Shown in pieces: positions 1 through 7,638 of a DNA stretch of 46,486 bases (its first letter is position 1; the number at the start of each line of letters is the position of its first letter). The position numbers were made by a program, and so were the translations under genes. Source of the stretch: Pseudomonadota bacterium (GTDB lineage Bacteria; Pseudomonadota; Gammaproteobacteria; Steroidobacterales; Steroidobacteraceae); assembly GCA_019352035.1 (NCBI GenBank), contig JABBNZ010000026.1, positions 1 to 46,486 of the forward strand, written 5' to 3'. Below the pieces are notes generated by a model. That model had not been told where the DNA came from. It searched no databases and saw only the letters and a list, made by a program, of their open reading frames with translations.

Positions 1-590
1 TCGAAGTCGAGCACCTGCTGGTTCGCGAACGTGGCGTGCTGCGGCGCGCGGCCGAAGAATCGACCGATCCCTTCCTCCTGCGCCCGCAGCTGCGCCACGG
101 CATCGTATTCCGGCGCATAGCGGCGCAGTAGAGCCTCATAGTCCTCGAGAAACGGCACGATGCCTTTGGGGCGCTCGTTCCAGAGCAGTACCGCCCACGC
201 CCCCGGCTTCAGGATCCGCAGTGCCTCGATCCGCGTCTTATGCGGATCGAACCAGTGGAAGGCCTGTCCTGCAACCATCAGGTCGAAGAACCCGTCCGGC
301 ATGTGCGTGCTCTCGGCCGTCCCGTCCACGCTGCGGAAATCCCCGCCCAGCGCCAGCTCGGCATAGCCGCGCATCTCCCGGTTCGGCTCGATCCCGAACA
401 CCCGGGCACCGCGCTGCAACAGCAGCGCCGAGAGAATGCCGGTGCCCGAACCGAAATCGACGGCGACCGCGCCGGGTTTCAGGCCGCAGCGCGCCTCCAA
501 CAGGTCGATGGCGGCCGCGGGGTAGCTGGGCCGGTATTTCGCGTAGGCCTCGACACGGCCGAGGAATCGGTCACTGGAGCTGAGCGGCAT
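1..590 (-). CDS. Class I SAM-dependent methyltransferase (partial, C-terminus off the left edge)
   Basis: S-adenosylmethionine-dependent methyltransferase of the UbiE/Methyltransf_11 kind; the substrate cannot be told. 196 codons are present and the C-terminal part lies outside the window. Seen: an N-terminal lead-in with RVEAYAKYRPSYP (residues 12-24), SAM motif I VDFGSGTGI (44-52), the acidic ribose-binding residue in GIEPN (66-70) and the later AFHWFD (110-114). This lead-in plus motif I is usual for small cytosolic methyltransferases of this group. ATG at 588-590 is the only start in frame just ahead of the conserved region. There is no Shine-Dalgarno sequence, but TACAAT lies 6 nt before the ATG, so the message may be leaderless. 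The lipoprotein gene upstream on the same strand is 224 bp away, so the two are probably not tightly coupled. Sure of the superfamily, not of the function. Confidence 0.85.
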   Translation of the reverse strand, partial: MPLSSSDRFLGRVEAYAKYRPSYPAAAIDLLEARCGLKPGAVAVDFGSGTGILSALLLQRGARVFGIEPNREMRGYAELALGGDFRSVDGTAESTHMPDGFFDLMVAGQAFHWFDPHKTRIEALRILKPGAWAVLLWNERPKGIVPFLEDYEALLRRYAPEYDAVAQLRAQEEGIGRFFGRAPQHATFANQQVLDF

Positions 591-814
591 GAGCGCATTG
601 TACGCATCGCAAGGATCGAACCGGCATCATTGCCGCGCTGCTGCTCGCCCTGGCCGAAGTCCTGCCCGACGCAATCGCCGCTGATGACGCCGCGAGCACG
701 GCGAACCTGCGGGACGCCTACCCGCGCGCGAGGCTCCGGTGACGGCAACAGCCGCCCGGAAGGGCCCGGCGCACGATACGCCGAGCCGCCGCCGCGGGCG
801 ACTTCGAGCCGACA

Positions 815-1513
815 TCACTGCGGCGCGAAAGTCACCTGTGTCGTCCAGGTGGGGATGGCCGGCACATTCGTCTGGATGACGAGGTTGGCGCGGGCGCGCG
901 GGTCCCGCGAAGCCAGCTGTACCGCCGTCGGTATGCCGCAGGAGGCATCGAGCGGGAACCCGCTCACGATCCTGATCGCCTTCGCCGACTCGACGTCCGC
1001 CTTGTCCTGACTCACCGGCTCGATTTTGGCCGCGGTGATCTGGGCGTTGGCGTCCGTGAAGATCTTGTATTTCACCGACCCTTGCCAGGTGCGTGTCTTC
1101 GGGTCGGCTTTTCCGGAGGTGTCGATGGCCACATGCCGCTTCAGGGGAGGCGGCGTGAGCTCGATCCGCCGGGGCTGCGCCGGGTAGACCTCCTGCCGCG
1201 TCGCCATGCCCTGCAACCGCCACACGGCGAGGTACTGCAGGGGAAAGCTGTCCTGGCACTTGACCGCGAACATGGTCCGGTAGATCCCGTCGGAGCCGGC
1301 CGACAGGGGAACCTTGCGGCCGCCGGAGAGGGCAAACACGTAGACCGGGGGGCTCACCATGGCCCCGCTGGTCACCTTGACCCTGATCGGATACATGCCG
1401 ATGTCGGGGTTGGCTGGAAATTGCGCCGGCGTCTCATCCTGCAACCGCACGCCGCAGCCGGCCAACGCGAGCGCAGCCGCCGCCATACAGGACAAACCGA
1501 TTCCTCTCCGCAT
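815..1513 (-). CDS. Putative lipoprotein of unknown function
   Basis: A 232-residue protein I do not recognise. It begins with a basic N-terminus (MRRG), a hydrophobic stretch and a lipobox LAGC with the lipidated cysteine at residue 20, so it should be exported and anchored in a membrane, probably the outer one. The mature part contains several prolines, short beta-like stretches and four further cysteines (for example in VKCQD and ASCGIP), which could form disulphides in the periplasm. No enzyme motif is visible. I chose ATG at 1511-1513 rather than the upstream ATG at 1547-1549 because it directly precedes the signal peptide and has a strong Shine-Dalgarno sequence (AGAGGGGG). It stands alone: the next genes on either side are more than 150 bp away. 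The lipoprotein call is firm; any role is unknown. Confidence 0.75.
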   Translation of the reverse strand: MRRGIGLSCMAAAALALAGCGVRLQDETPAQFPANPDIGMYPIRVKVTSGAMVSPPVYVFALSGGRKVPLSAGSDGIYRTMFAVKCQDSFPLQYLAVWRLQGMATRQEVYPAQPRRIELTPPPLKRHVAIDTSGKADPKTRTWQGSVKYKIFTDANAQITAAKIEPVSQDKADVESAKAIRIVSGFPLDASCGIPTAVQLASRDPRARANLVIQTNVPAIPTWTTQVTFAPQ

Positions 1514-1633
1514 GCCGCCCCCTCTTTGGTCATTGGCGCCGGGCACCATGGGCCGGCGGGCGGAGAGTCTGACAAGTCAGCCAGGCCGTGGCAAGGGCGC
1601 AACCGCGCCACGGCAGGGCCACGGACAAATGAA

Positions 1634-1665
1634 GACGGGGGCCGCCTTCGAGGCGGGCCCCCGTC
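1634..1665 (-). terminator. GC-rich hairpin downstream of the small basic protein gene
   Basis: GACGGGGGCC-GCC / GGCGGGCCCCCGTC forms a 13-bp stem with a single bulge and a TTCG-type loop, starting 17 bp after the stop codon at 1683. On the minus strand it is followed by TTCATTTGT, a weak T-rich tail. It fits a Rho-independent terminator for the 67-residue protein gene and also separates it from the lipoprotein gene. Confidence 0.6.
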
Positions 1666-1682
1666 CGTACTGCGCGCGGCGC

Positions 1683-1886
1683 TTACTTCTTCTTGCGGGC
1701 GCCGGCTCTCTTGGCGGCCCGGAAGGAAATTCCAGCCCGCATGGCCTTCTGCTGAACGGCCGCCGCGGTACGCCCGAGCTTCTTTGCAACCTCGCTGGTC
1801 GGGGTTCCCGCTTTCGCGAGCGACTTCAAGGTCTTCAGCTCACTGGCGCTCCAGGACGCGCCATCGTTCGGGGGACGTTTCGCCAT
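1683..1886 (-). CDS. Small basic HTH/SANT-like DNA-binding protein
   Basis: A 67-residue, lysine- and arginine-rich protein. The central part WSASELKTLKSLA followed by TPTSEVAKKLGRTAAAVQQKA (residues about 11-45) reads as three short helices with the pattern seen in Myb/SANT-like or helix-turn-helix modules of small bacterial proteins: an aromatic first helix, then an 'EVAKKLGRT..AV..KA' recognition helix. The C-terminus (AAKRAGARKKK) is a basic tail that could bind nucleic acid non-specifically. I use ATG at 1884-1886; an upstream ATG at 1938-1940 would add 18 residues without visible relation to the fold. CTGGAG lies about 10 nt upstream of the chosen start. The gene is monocistronic with its own hairpin terminator. 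A DNA-binding role is inferred from the pattern only. Confidence 0.7.
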   Translation of the reverse strand: MAKRPPNDGASWSASELKTLKSLAKAGTPTSEVAKKLGRTAAAVQQKAMRAGISFRAAKRAGARKKK

Positions 1887-2176
1887 TACTCGATACTCCA
1901 GAAAACACCCAACTGTAGGGTTCAGGAACGAATCATACACGGTTTTGCGAAAAAAGGGACGTCCAACATCCCGGAACGCGACAAATCGACATGTTGTAGG
2001 GTCGGGTCAGTTGGAGAGGAAGGCGAGCCAGCGCTTCGGCTCGAGTCTGGCGGCGGGCGAGCGGCGCCGGTCAGCGCGGCAACTTGGGCAACACTCCAGG
2101 CCTCCGAGCGCCTGTCGCGAGCGCGGCGCCCCGGGAAATCCCACGCGAGAGCCGTCAGTTACCGTTCGCATTGATG

Positions 2177-2194
2177 ATGTCGGCAGGCCGACAT
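2177..2194. promoter_or_regulatory. Perfect 18-bp palindrome, possible operator
   Basis: ATGTCGGC-AG-GCCGACAT: two exact 8-bp inverted arms with a 2-bp centre. The loop is too short for a good RNA hairpin, so a dimeric DNA-binding protein site is more likely. No gene start is obviously served by it; it sits in the 488-bp gap between the small basic protein gene and ahcY. Confidence 0.3.
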
Positions 2195-2260
2195 TGGAGG
2201 TGTCCGGGCGCCTGGAGCGGCTTCTGCGCGGACGGTGATGTCGCCGAATGGCGTCAGGAC

Positions 2261-2290
2261 CAGGTCGGCCCTCTCCGGAGGGCCGACCTG
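2261..2290 (-). terminator. Strong hairpin downstream of ahcY
   Basis: CAGGTCGGCCCTC-TCCG-GAGGGCCGACCTG: a perfect 13-bp stem with a 4-nt loop, about 85 bp beyond the ahcY stop codon. A second short hairpin (G7 / C6, 2303-2322) lies between it and the gene. Neither has a U-tract, so they may stabilise the 3' end or act with Rho rather than be classical intrinsic terminators. Confidence 0.5.
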
Positions 2291-2374
2291 CATATGATGC
2301 CCGGGGGGGCGGATCACCCCCCTCCCGGCCCCGGGAAGCCGCCGTGCCTGGCGGTCAATTCCCCGGGGAACCGC

Positions 2375-3796
<1,422 letters not shown>

Positions 3797-3821
3797 GGGG
3801 TCGGGTACTCCATTGACTTGG

Positions 3822-3920
3822 GCGAGCGCCGTATGTGGATCGCGGGCGTCTCTGAGCCTGGCAGCCGGCGGGAGCCGAAGGCTCCCGGCAGTTCTGTCGC
3901 AACGCTCCTCAGAGACGCCG
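3822..3920 (-). promoter_or_regulatory. S-adenosylhomocysteine (SAH) riboswitch in the ahcY leader
   Basis: Read on the minus strand, the leader has the SAH riboswitch core: a 12-bp P1 helix GGCGTCTCTGAG (3919-3908) with CTCAGAGACGCC (3856-3845), the conserved GAGGAGCGTTGCGAC on the 5' side, a GGGAGCC-TTCG-GGCTCCC hairpin (about 3869-3888), the conserved GCCAGGCTC on the 3' side, and a downstream CGGCGCTC (3831-3824) whose CGCTC can pair with GAGCG to close the pseudoknot. This order and these invariant stretches match the published ahcY-associated class. The ribosome-binding site (3807-3811) lies just beyond the pseudoknot, so control of translation or read-through to ahcY is expected, with SAH as an ON signal. 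Confidence 0.92.
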
Positions 3921-3922
3921 CA

Positions 3923-3942
3923 CCGCCGCACCGCTGCGGCGG
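3923..3942 (-). terminator. Small GC hairpin between metK and the riboswitch
   Basis: CCGCCGCA-CCGC-TGCGGCGG, a perfect 8-bp stem with 4-nt loop, just upstream of the riboswitch P1 helix. There is no T-run, and no clear promoter is visible between metK and the riboswitch. It may be a weak attenuator of metK read-through or an insulating helix for the aptamer. Confidence 0.3.
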
Positions 3943-4001
3943 CTGGATGCGTGTGGCTCCGGCGCCGCGGCGCTGGGTGCGCCGCGCCGCCGGACACGTG
4001 T

Positions 4002-5174
4002 TCAGGCCGCCTTGGCGCCTTTCGCGTGGGCGGCGAGCGCCGCCGCGCGATCGGTCCGCTCCCAGCTGAACTCAGCCTCGGTGCGGCCGAAGTGCCCGTA
4101 CGAGGCGGTCTTCTGGTAGATCGGGCGCGCCAGGTCGAGCATCTCGCGGATGCCGAAGGGCGTCAGGTCGAAGCTCTTGCGGACCATCGCGGTGAGCTGC
4201 TCCCGGGAGTGGCGGCTCGTGCCGAAGGTCTCGACCATGATGGAAGTCGGCTCGGCGACGCCGATGGCATAGGAGAGCTGCACCTCGCAGCGCTCCGCCA
4301 GACCCGCCGCGACGATGTTTTTCGCCACATAGCGGGCCGCGTAGGCTGCGGACCGGTCGACCTTGGAAGGGTCCTTGCCGGAGAATGCCCCGCCGCCGTG
4401 ACGGGCGTAGCCGCCATAAGTGTCCACGATGATCTTGCGGCCGGTCAGGCCGCAATCGCCGACCGGGCCGCCCACGACGAACCGGCCCGTCGGGTTGATG
4501 TGGTACTTGGTGCGCTTGTCGACCCATTTGGCGGGCAGGATGGGCTTCAGGATTTCCTCCATCACCGCCTCCCGCAGCGTCCGGGTCGACACGTCGGGGC
4601 TGTGCTGAGTGGAGAGCACCACGGCCTCGAGGCCGACGGGACGATCGTCCTCGTACCGCAGCGTGACCTGGCTCTTGGCATCCGGGCGTAGCCATGGGAG
4701 CTTACCCGACTTCCTCACCTGCGCCTGGCGCTTGACCAGGCGGTGGGCCAGCGTGATCGGCGCGGGCATGAGCACGTCCGTCTCGTCGGTCGCGTAGCCG
4801 AACATCATGCCCTGGTCGCCCGCTCCCTGCTTGCGCTCGTCCTTGCGATCGACTCCCTGGGCGATGTCGGGGGACTGTTTTCCGATGATGTTGACGACCC
4901 CGCAGCTGGCGCCGTCGAAGCCCATCTCCGAGGAGTCGTAACCGATGTCGAGCACCGTCTTGCGCACGAGCGCCTCGACGTCGACCCACGCACTCGTCGT
5001 CACCTCGCCGGCAACGATGACGACACCCGTCTTGACCAGAGTCTCGCAGGCCACACGACCGCGAGGGTCCACTTTGAGGATGGCGTCCAGCACGGCGTCC
5101 GAAATTTGATCGGCCACCTTGTCGGGATGCCCCTCTGAGACCGACTCGGAGGTGAAAAGATAGTCGTTGGCCAT
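4002..5174 (-). CDS. metK: S-adenosylmethionine synthetase
   Basis: Makes S-adenosylmethionine from methionine and ATP in the cytosol. 390 residues, normal for the bacterial enzyme. Seen: the N-terminal VSEGHPDK segment (residues 12-19) with the catalytic His and metal-binding Asp region, the [12 protein letters not shown] signature (117-128), the glycine-rich [17 protein letters not shown]-loop-like signature (about 260-275) and the [10 protein letters not shown]-terminal region. ATG at 5172-5174 starts [12 protein letters not shown], the usual N-terminus; AGGAA precedes it by about 9 nt. The gene lies 54 bp after the PfkB-type kinase gene and about 200 bp before ahcY on the same strand, forming a SAM synthesis and recycling block. 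No SAM riboswitch is visible in front of metK. Confidence 0.97.
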   Translation of the reverse strand: MANDYLFTSESVSEGHPDKVADQISDAVLDAILKVDPRGRVACETLVKTGVVIVAGEVTTSAWVDVEALVRKTVLDIGYDSSEMGFDGASCGVVNIIGKQSPDIAQGVDRKDERKQGAGDQGMMFGYATDETDVLMPAPITLAHRLVKRQAQVRKSGKLPWLRPDAKSQVTLRYEDDRPVGLEAVVLSTQHSPDVSTRTLREAVMEEILKPILPAKWVDKRTKYHINPTGRFVVGGPVGDCGLTGRKIIVDTYGGYARHGGGAFSGKDPSKVDRSAAYAARYVAKNIVAAGLAERCEVQLSYAIGVAEPTSIMVETFGTSRHSREQLTAMVRKSFDLTPFGIREMLDLARPIYQKTASYGHFGRTEAEFSWERTDRAAALAAHAKGAKAA

Positions 5175-5228
5175 GTATCCGGTTCCTAGATTTTGATTGA
5201 AATGGAAGTTGCCCGCGGCCCTTGGCGC

Positions 5229-6206
5229 TCAGCGGCGCGCGGTGAGCGCCGCCTGGGCGGCAGCTGCATCCCCGAAGCTTTCCGCCAGACGCCGCTCGAT
5301 CTGCTCGAGCGTAGTCTGATGATTCTGCGTGCCCCGCGATTCGATCTTCAGCGCGCCCATCACGGCCGCGATCCGGCCGCAGGTCTCGTAATCGAGGTCG
5401 CGCATCAGCCCGTACAGCAGGCCCGCCCGATAGGCGTCACCGCAGCCGGTGGGGTCGACCACGGCGGCGGTCTTGGCGCAGGGAATCTCGAACTGACCGT
5501 CCTCGGTGTAGATGACGGAGCCTTTGTGCCCGCGCGTCACGATGAGCGCCCGCACCCGCTGCGTCAGGTCGCGGACGGACCAACTGGTCTTCTGCTGCAG
5601 CAGCTGCCATTCGTAGTCATTGACCGCCACCCAGTTGGCCTGCTCGATGAAGCGGTCGAGGTCCGCCGCATCGAACATGGGCAGTCCCTGGCCCGGATCG
5701 AAGATGAAGGGAATGCCCAGATCGGCGAACTGCTCCGAGTGCTCGACCATGCCCTGGCGCCCGTCGGGAGCCACGATTCCGATGACGATGTCTTCGGCGT
5801 CCTGCACCCTATTGAGGTGCGCATGCTGCATGGCGCCCGGGTGGAAGGCGGTGATCTGGTTGTCCTCGAGATCGGTCGTGACGAACGCCTGAGCCGTGAG
5901 CTCCGAGTCGATCACCTGCACGTGCTCCGTCGGCAGGGCCAGGCGCTGCATCCAGTCGAGGTATGGCGCGAAATCCCGCCCCACCGTGGCCATCGGCACG
6001 GGCAGATCCCCGAGCAGGCTCAGGTTGTAGGCGATGTTGCCGGCGCAGCCGCCGAATTCCCGGCGCAGCTGCGGCACCAGGAACGACACGTTGAGGATGT
6101 GAATCTGCTCAGGGAGGATGTGCTCGCGGAAGCGGCCTTGGAACACCATCAGGGTGTCGAATGCCGCCGACCCGCAGATCAGCGCCCTGGATGGCTGCTC
6201 AGTCAT
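5229..6206 (-). CDS. PfkB-family kinase, probable adenosine kinase
   Basis: Ribokinase/PfkB-fold ATP-dependent kinase, 325 residues. Seen: the N-terminal substrate-side motif FGGCAGNIAYNL (51-62), a central VNDYEWQLL (195-203) and the family's C-terminal signature DPTGCGDAYRAG (251-262) with the anion-hole glycines and the catalytic base Asp257. PfkB enzymes phosphorylate sugars or nucleosides. The neighbourhood decides the guess: the gene directly precedes metK and ahcY, and ahcY releases adenosine, so adenosine kinase (adenosine + ATP to AMP + ADP) is the most sensible role. That is inference; a ribose or fructose kinase is not excluded by the motifs. The start ATG has GGAG about 8 nt upstream. 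It is likely the first gene of an operon with metK. Confidence 0.85.
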   Translation of the reverse strand: MTEQPSRALICGSAAFDTLMVFQGRFREHILPEQIHILNVSFLVPQLRREFGGCAGNIAYNLSLLGDLPVPMATVGRDFAPYLDWMQRLALPTEHVQVIDSELTAQAFVTTDLEDNQITAFHPGAMQHAHLNRVQDAEDIVIGIVAPDGRQGMVEHSEQFADLGIPFIFDPGQGLPMFDAADLDRFIEQANWVAVNDYEWQLLQQKTSWSVRDLTQRVRALIVTRGHKGSVIYTEDGQFEIPCAKTAAVVDPTGCGDAYRAGLLYGLMRDLDYETCGRIAAVMGALKIESRGTQNHQTTLEQIERRLAESFGDAAAAQAALTARR

Positions 6207-6358
6207 GGAACTCCGGGGGTAGGTGCCTCATAAGAACGGCCAATGATAATTTTTGTTCTGCCCGGTGGCTAGTTGCCCATCGACTCATGTCGACCCCGAA
6301 TCATGAAGCAGCACGACCGTGTGACAGGCACATGGAGGTGCCCCGCCGCCAAAGGTGG

Positions 6359-6400
6359 CGCAGCTTTGGGCAAAAACCACGCCTTTTGCCCAAAGCTGCG
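6359..6400. terminator. Perfect 17-bp inverted repeat, probable bidirectional terminator
   Basis: CGCAGCTTTGGGCAAAA (6359-6375) and its exact reverse complement (6384-6400) are separated by 8 nt. It lies between the end of fdsD (6479) and the start of the kinase gene (6206), so on the minus strand it could end the fds transcript. The A/T runs are inside the stem rather than after it, unlike a textbook intrinsic terminator. Confidence 0.5.
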
Positions 6401-6465
6401 CTGGGGCCGGCCAGGATGCCAAACCGCGCTTTTTGCCCGAGGCGCGCTGGGCCGGGCTGGATGCC
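6374..6465. repeat. Imperfect tandem repeat, two units of about 46 bp
   Basis: Unit A (6374-6420) and unit B (6421-6465) lie end to end and share the order AAACC-CGC-TTTTGCCC, then GCGCTGG, GCCGG, and GGATGCC, with scattered differences and a 2-bp length change. Unit A contains the right arm of the 17-bp inverted repeat. Beyond unit A's partner, GCGCTGG...CCAGCGC (6443-6476) encloses CCGGGC...GCCCGG, giving another hairpin right after the fdsD stop codon. Confidence 0.55.
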
Positions 6466-6478
6466 CGGATCCAGCGCT

Positions 6479-6733
6479 TCATCTTAGCGGACCGGGAGGG
6501 GCGGCTGTTGGGGCCTCGGCGGCCGCAAGCAGCGCCACCCCGCGCAGCGCCAGGTCGCTGAGGCCCGCGCCCTGTCTCTCCTCATAATAAGTGATCATCT
6601 GGCGCCGCATTCGCGGCTCCCAGAAGCGCTTGAGGTGCCCCGCGACATCCTTCGCCGCCTGCTCCGTGTCCGGCTCCGCGGCGAAATAGGCGCTGATCTC
6701 GTTGGTCATCTTGATGAGAAGGTCGATGTTCAT
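6479..6733 (-). CDS. fdsD: NAD-dependent formate dehydrogenase delta subunit
   Basis: Small cytosolic subunit of the NAD-linked molybdenum formate dehydrogenase, 84 residues. The N-terminal MNIDLLIKMTNEISAYF, the middle VAGHLKRFWEPRMRRQMI (residues 30-47) and the following GLSDLALRGV are the pattern of FdsD, which in other bacteria is needed for maturation or stability of the enzyme rather than for catalysis. The last dozen residues are Ala/Pro-rich and unconserved. The start ATG overlaps the fdhD stop codon by 4 bp (ATGA), which suggests translational coupling. It is the last gene of the fdsG-fdsB-fdsA-fdhD-fdsD run and is followed by hairpins. The short size makes homology weaker than for the other subunits, but position and motif agree. 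Confidence 0.88.
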   Translation of the reverse strand: MNIDLLIKMTNEISAYFAAEPDTEQAAKDVAGHLKRFWEPRMRRQMITYYEERQGAGLSDLALRGVALLAAAEAPTAAPPGPLR

Positions 6734-7638
6734 TGGGGCTCCAGGCGCCAGGGATGCGTATACACCACGTGCTGATGCTCGCGCGCAAAGGCCACCAGGG
6801 TCACGCCTGCGCGCTCCGCCAATCGCACCGCGAAGGCGGTCGGCGCCGAGAGGGCCGCGACGAACGCCACGCCCACCGCGGCGCTCTTCTGCACCATCTC
6901 GAAGCTGGCGCGACTGGTGAGAAGGAGCGCTCCGACCGCCGGATCGGTCCCGGCGCGCACCAGCGCGCCGATCGTCTTGTCGAGAGCGTTGTGTCGGCCG
7001 ACGTCCTCCCTGACGAGCCGAATACCCTCGCCGGGGACGATCCAGCCCGCCGCATGTACGCTGCCGGTCCGCGCATTGATGGGCTGCAGGTGCGCAAGCT
7101 GCGCAATGGCATCGTGCAGCTCGGCGGCGCTCATGCGCGCGCCGGTCCCGACAGGCTTCAGCTCCCGGACCGCCTGCTCCACGGTCTCCTCGCCGCAGAG
7201 GCCGCAGCCGGTGCGCCCTGTCAGGTTGCGCCTGCGCTGGATCAAGGCCGAGAAGCGCTCCCAGGCGACGGTGATTCTGACCTCGGCGGACTCCTCGCCC
7301 CGGGCCACCTCCACGCCCCGGATCTCATCCGGGCTGGCGACGAGCCCCTCGCTCAGCGTGAAGCCGACCGCATAGTCCTCGAGGTCGGCCGGAGTGGCGA
7401 GCATGACCGCGTGCGGGACGCCATGATAGACGAGCGCGACCGGCACCTCCTCCGCGACCAGATCGCGCTCCCGAGTGACGGTGCCGCGGCACCAGCGCTC
7501 GACGCAGATCTCAACGGTGACCGGACTCCCGGGAATCACCTTGTCGGCATTCGGCACGCGCAGACTCTGACCGGTGGCGCCGCCCTCAGGCGGGGGCGGG
7601 ATCCCGCGTGCGGCGGCGAGCCGGCTTCGGTGCCGCAC
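6730..7638 (-). CDS. fdhD: Formate dehydrogenase accessory sulfurtransferase
   Basis: FdhD-type protein (called FdsC in fds operons) that carries sulfur to the bis-MGD molybdenum cofactor of formate dehydrogenase before it is inserted. 302 residues. Seen: EEVPVALVYHGVPHAVMLA (63-81), the cysteine loop GRTGCGLCG with Cys145 and Cys148 that accept the persulfide, and the C-terminal half with SVHAAGW, REDVGRHNALDK and TSRASFEMVQK, which binds the cofactor. The ATG start at 7638 makes the gene overlap fdsA by 53 bp; a GTG at about 7557 would avoid that, so the first 27 residues are uncertain. The 3' end overlaps fdsD by 4 bp. Its presence inside the operon fits its dedicated role in maturing FdsA. 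Confidence 0.95.
   Translation of the reverse strand: MRHRSRLAAARGIPPPPEGGATGQSLRVPNADKVIPGSPVTVEICVERWCRGTVTRERDLVAEEVPVALVYHGVPHAVMLATPADLEDYAVGFTLSEGLVASPDEIRGVEVARGEESAEVRITVAWERFSALIQRRRNLTGRTGCGLCGEETVEQAVRELKPVGTGARMSAAELHDAIAQLAHLQPINARTGSVHAAGWIVPGEGIRLVREDVGRHNALDKTIGALVRAGTDPAVGALLLTSRASFEMVQKSAAVGVAFVAALSAPTAFAVRLAERAGVTLVAFAREHQHVVYTHPWRLEPQ

Larger units (their letters stand above)
1887..2374. other. 488-bp intergenic region without a recognisable gene
   Basis: Between the small basic protein gene and the end of ahcY I see no believable coding sequence: the reading frames present have no family features. It holds a two-base-spaced palindrome (2177-2194), a strong hairpin (2261-2290) and a G7/C6 hairpin (2303-2322). 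The 1890-1970 part is the least GC-rich and includes TATGAT on the minus strand, which might serve as a -10 element for the small gene, but no fitting -35 box is evident. Confidence 0.5.
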
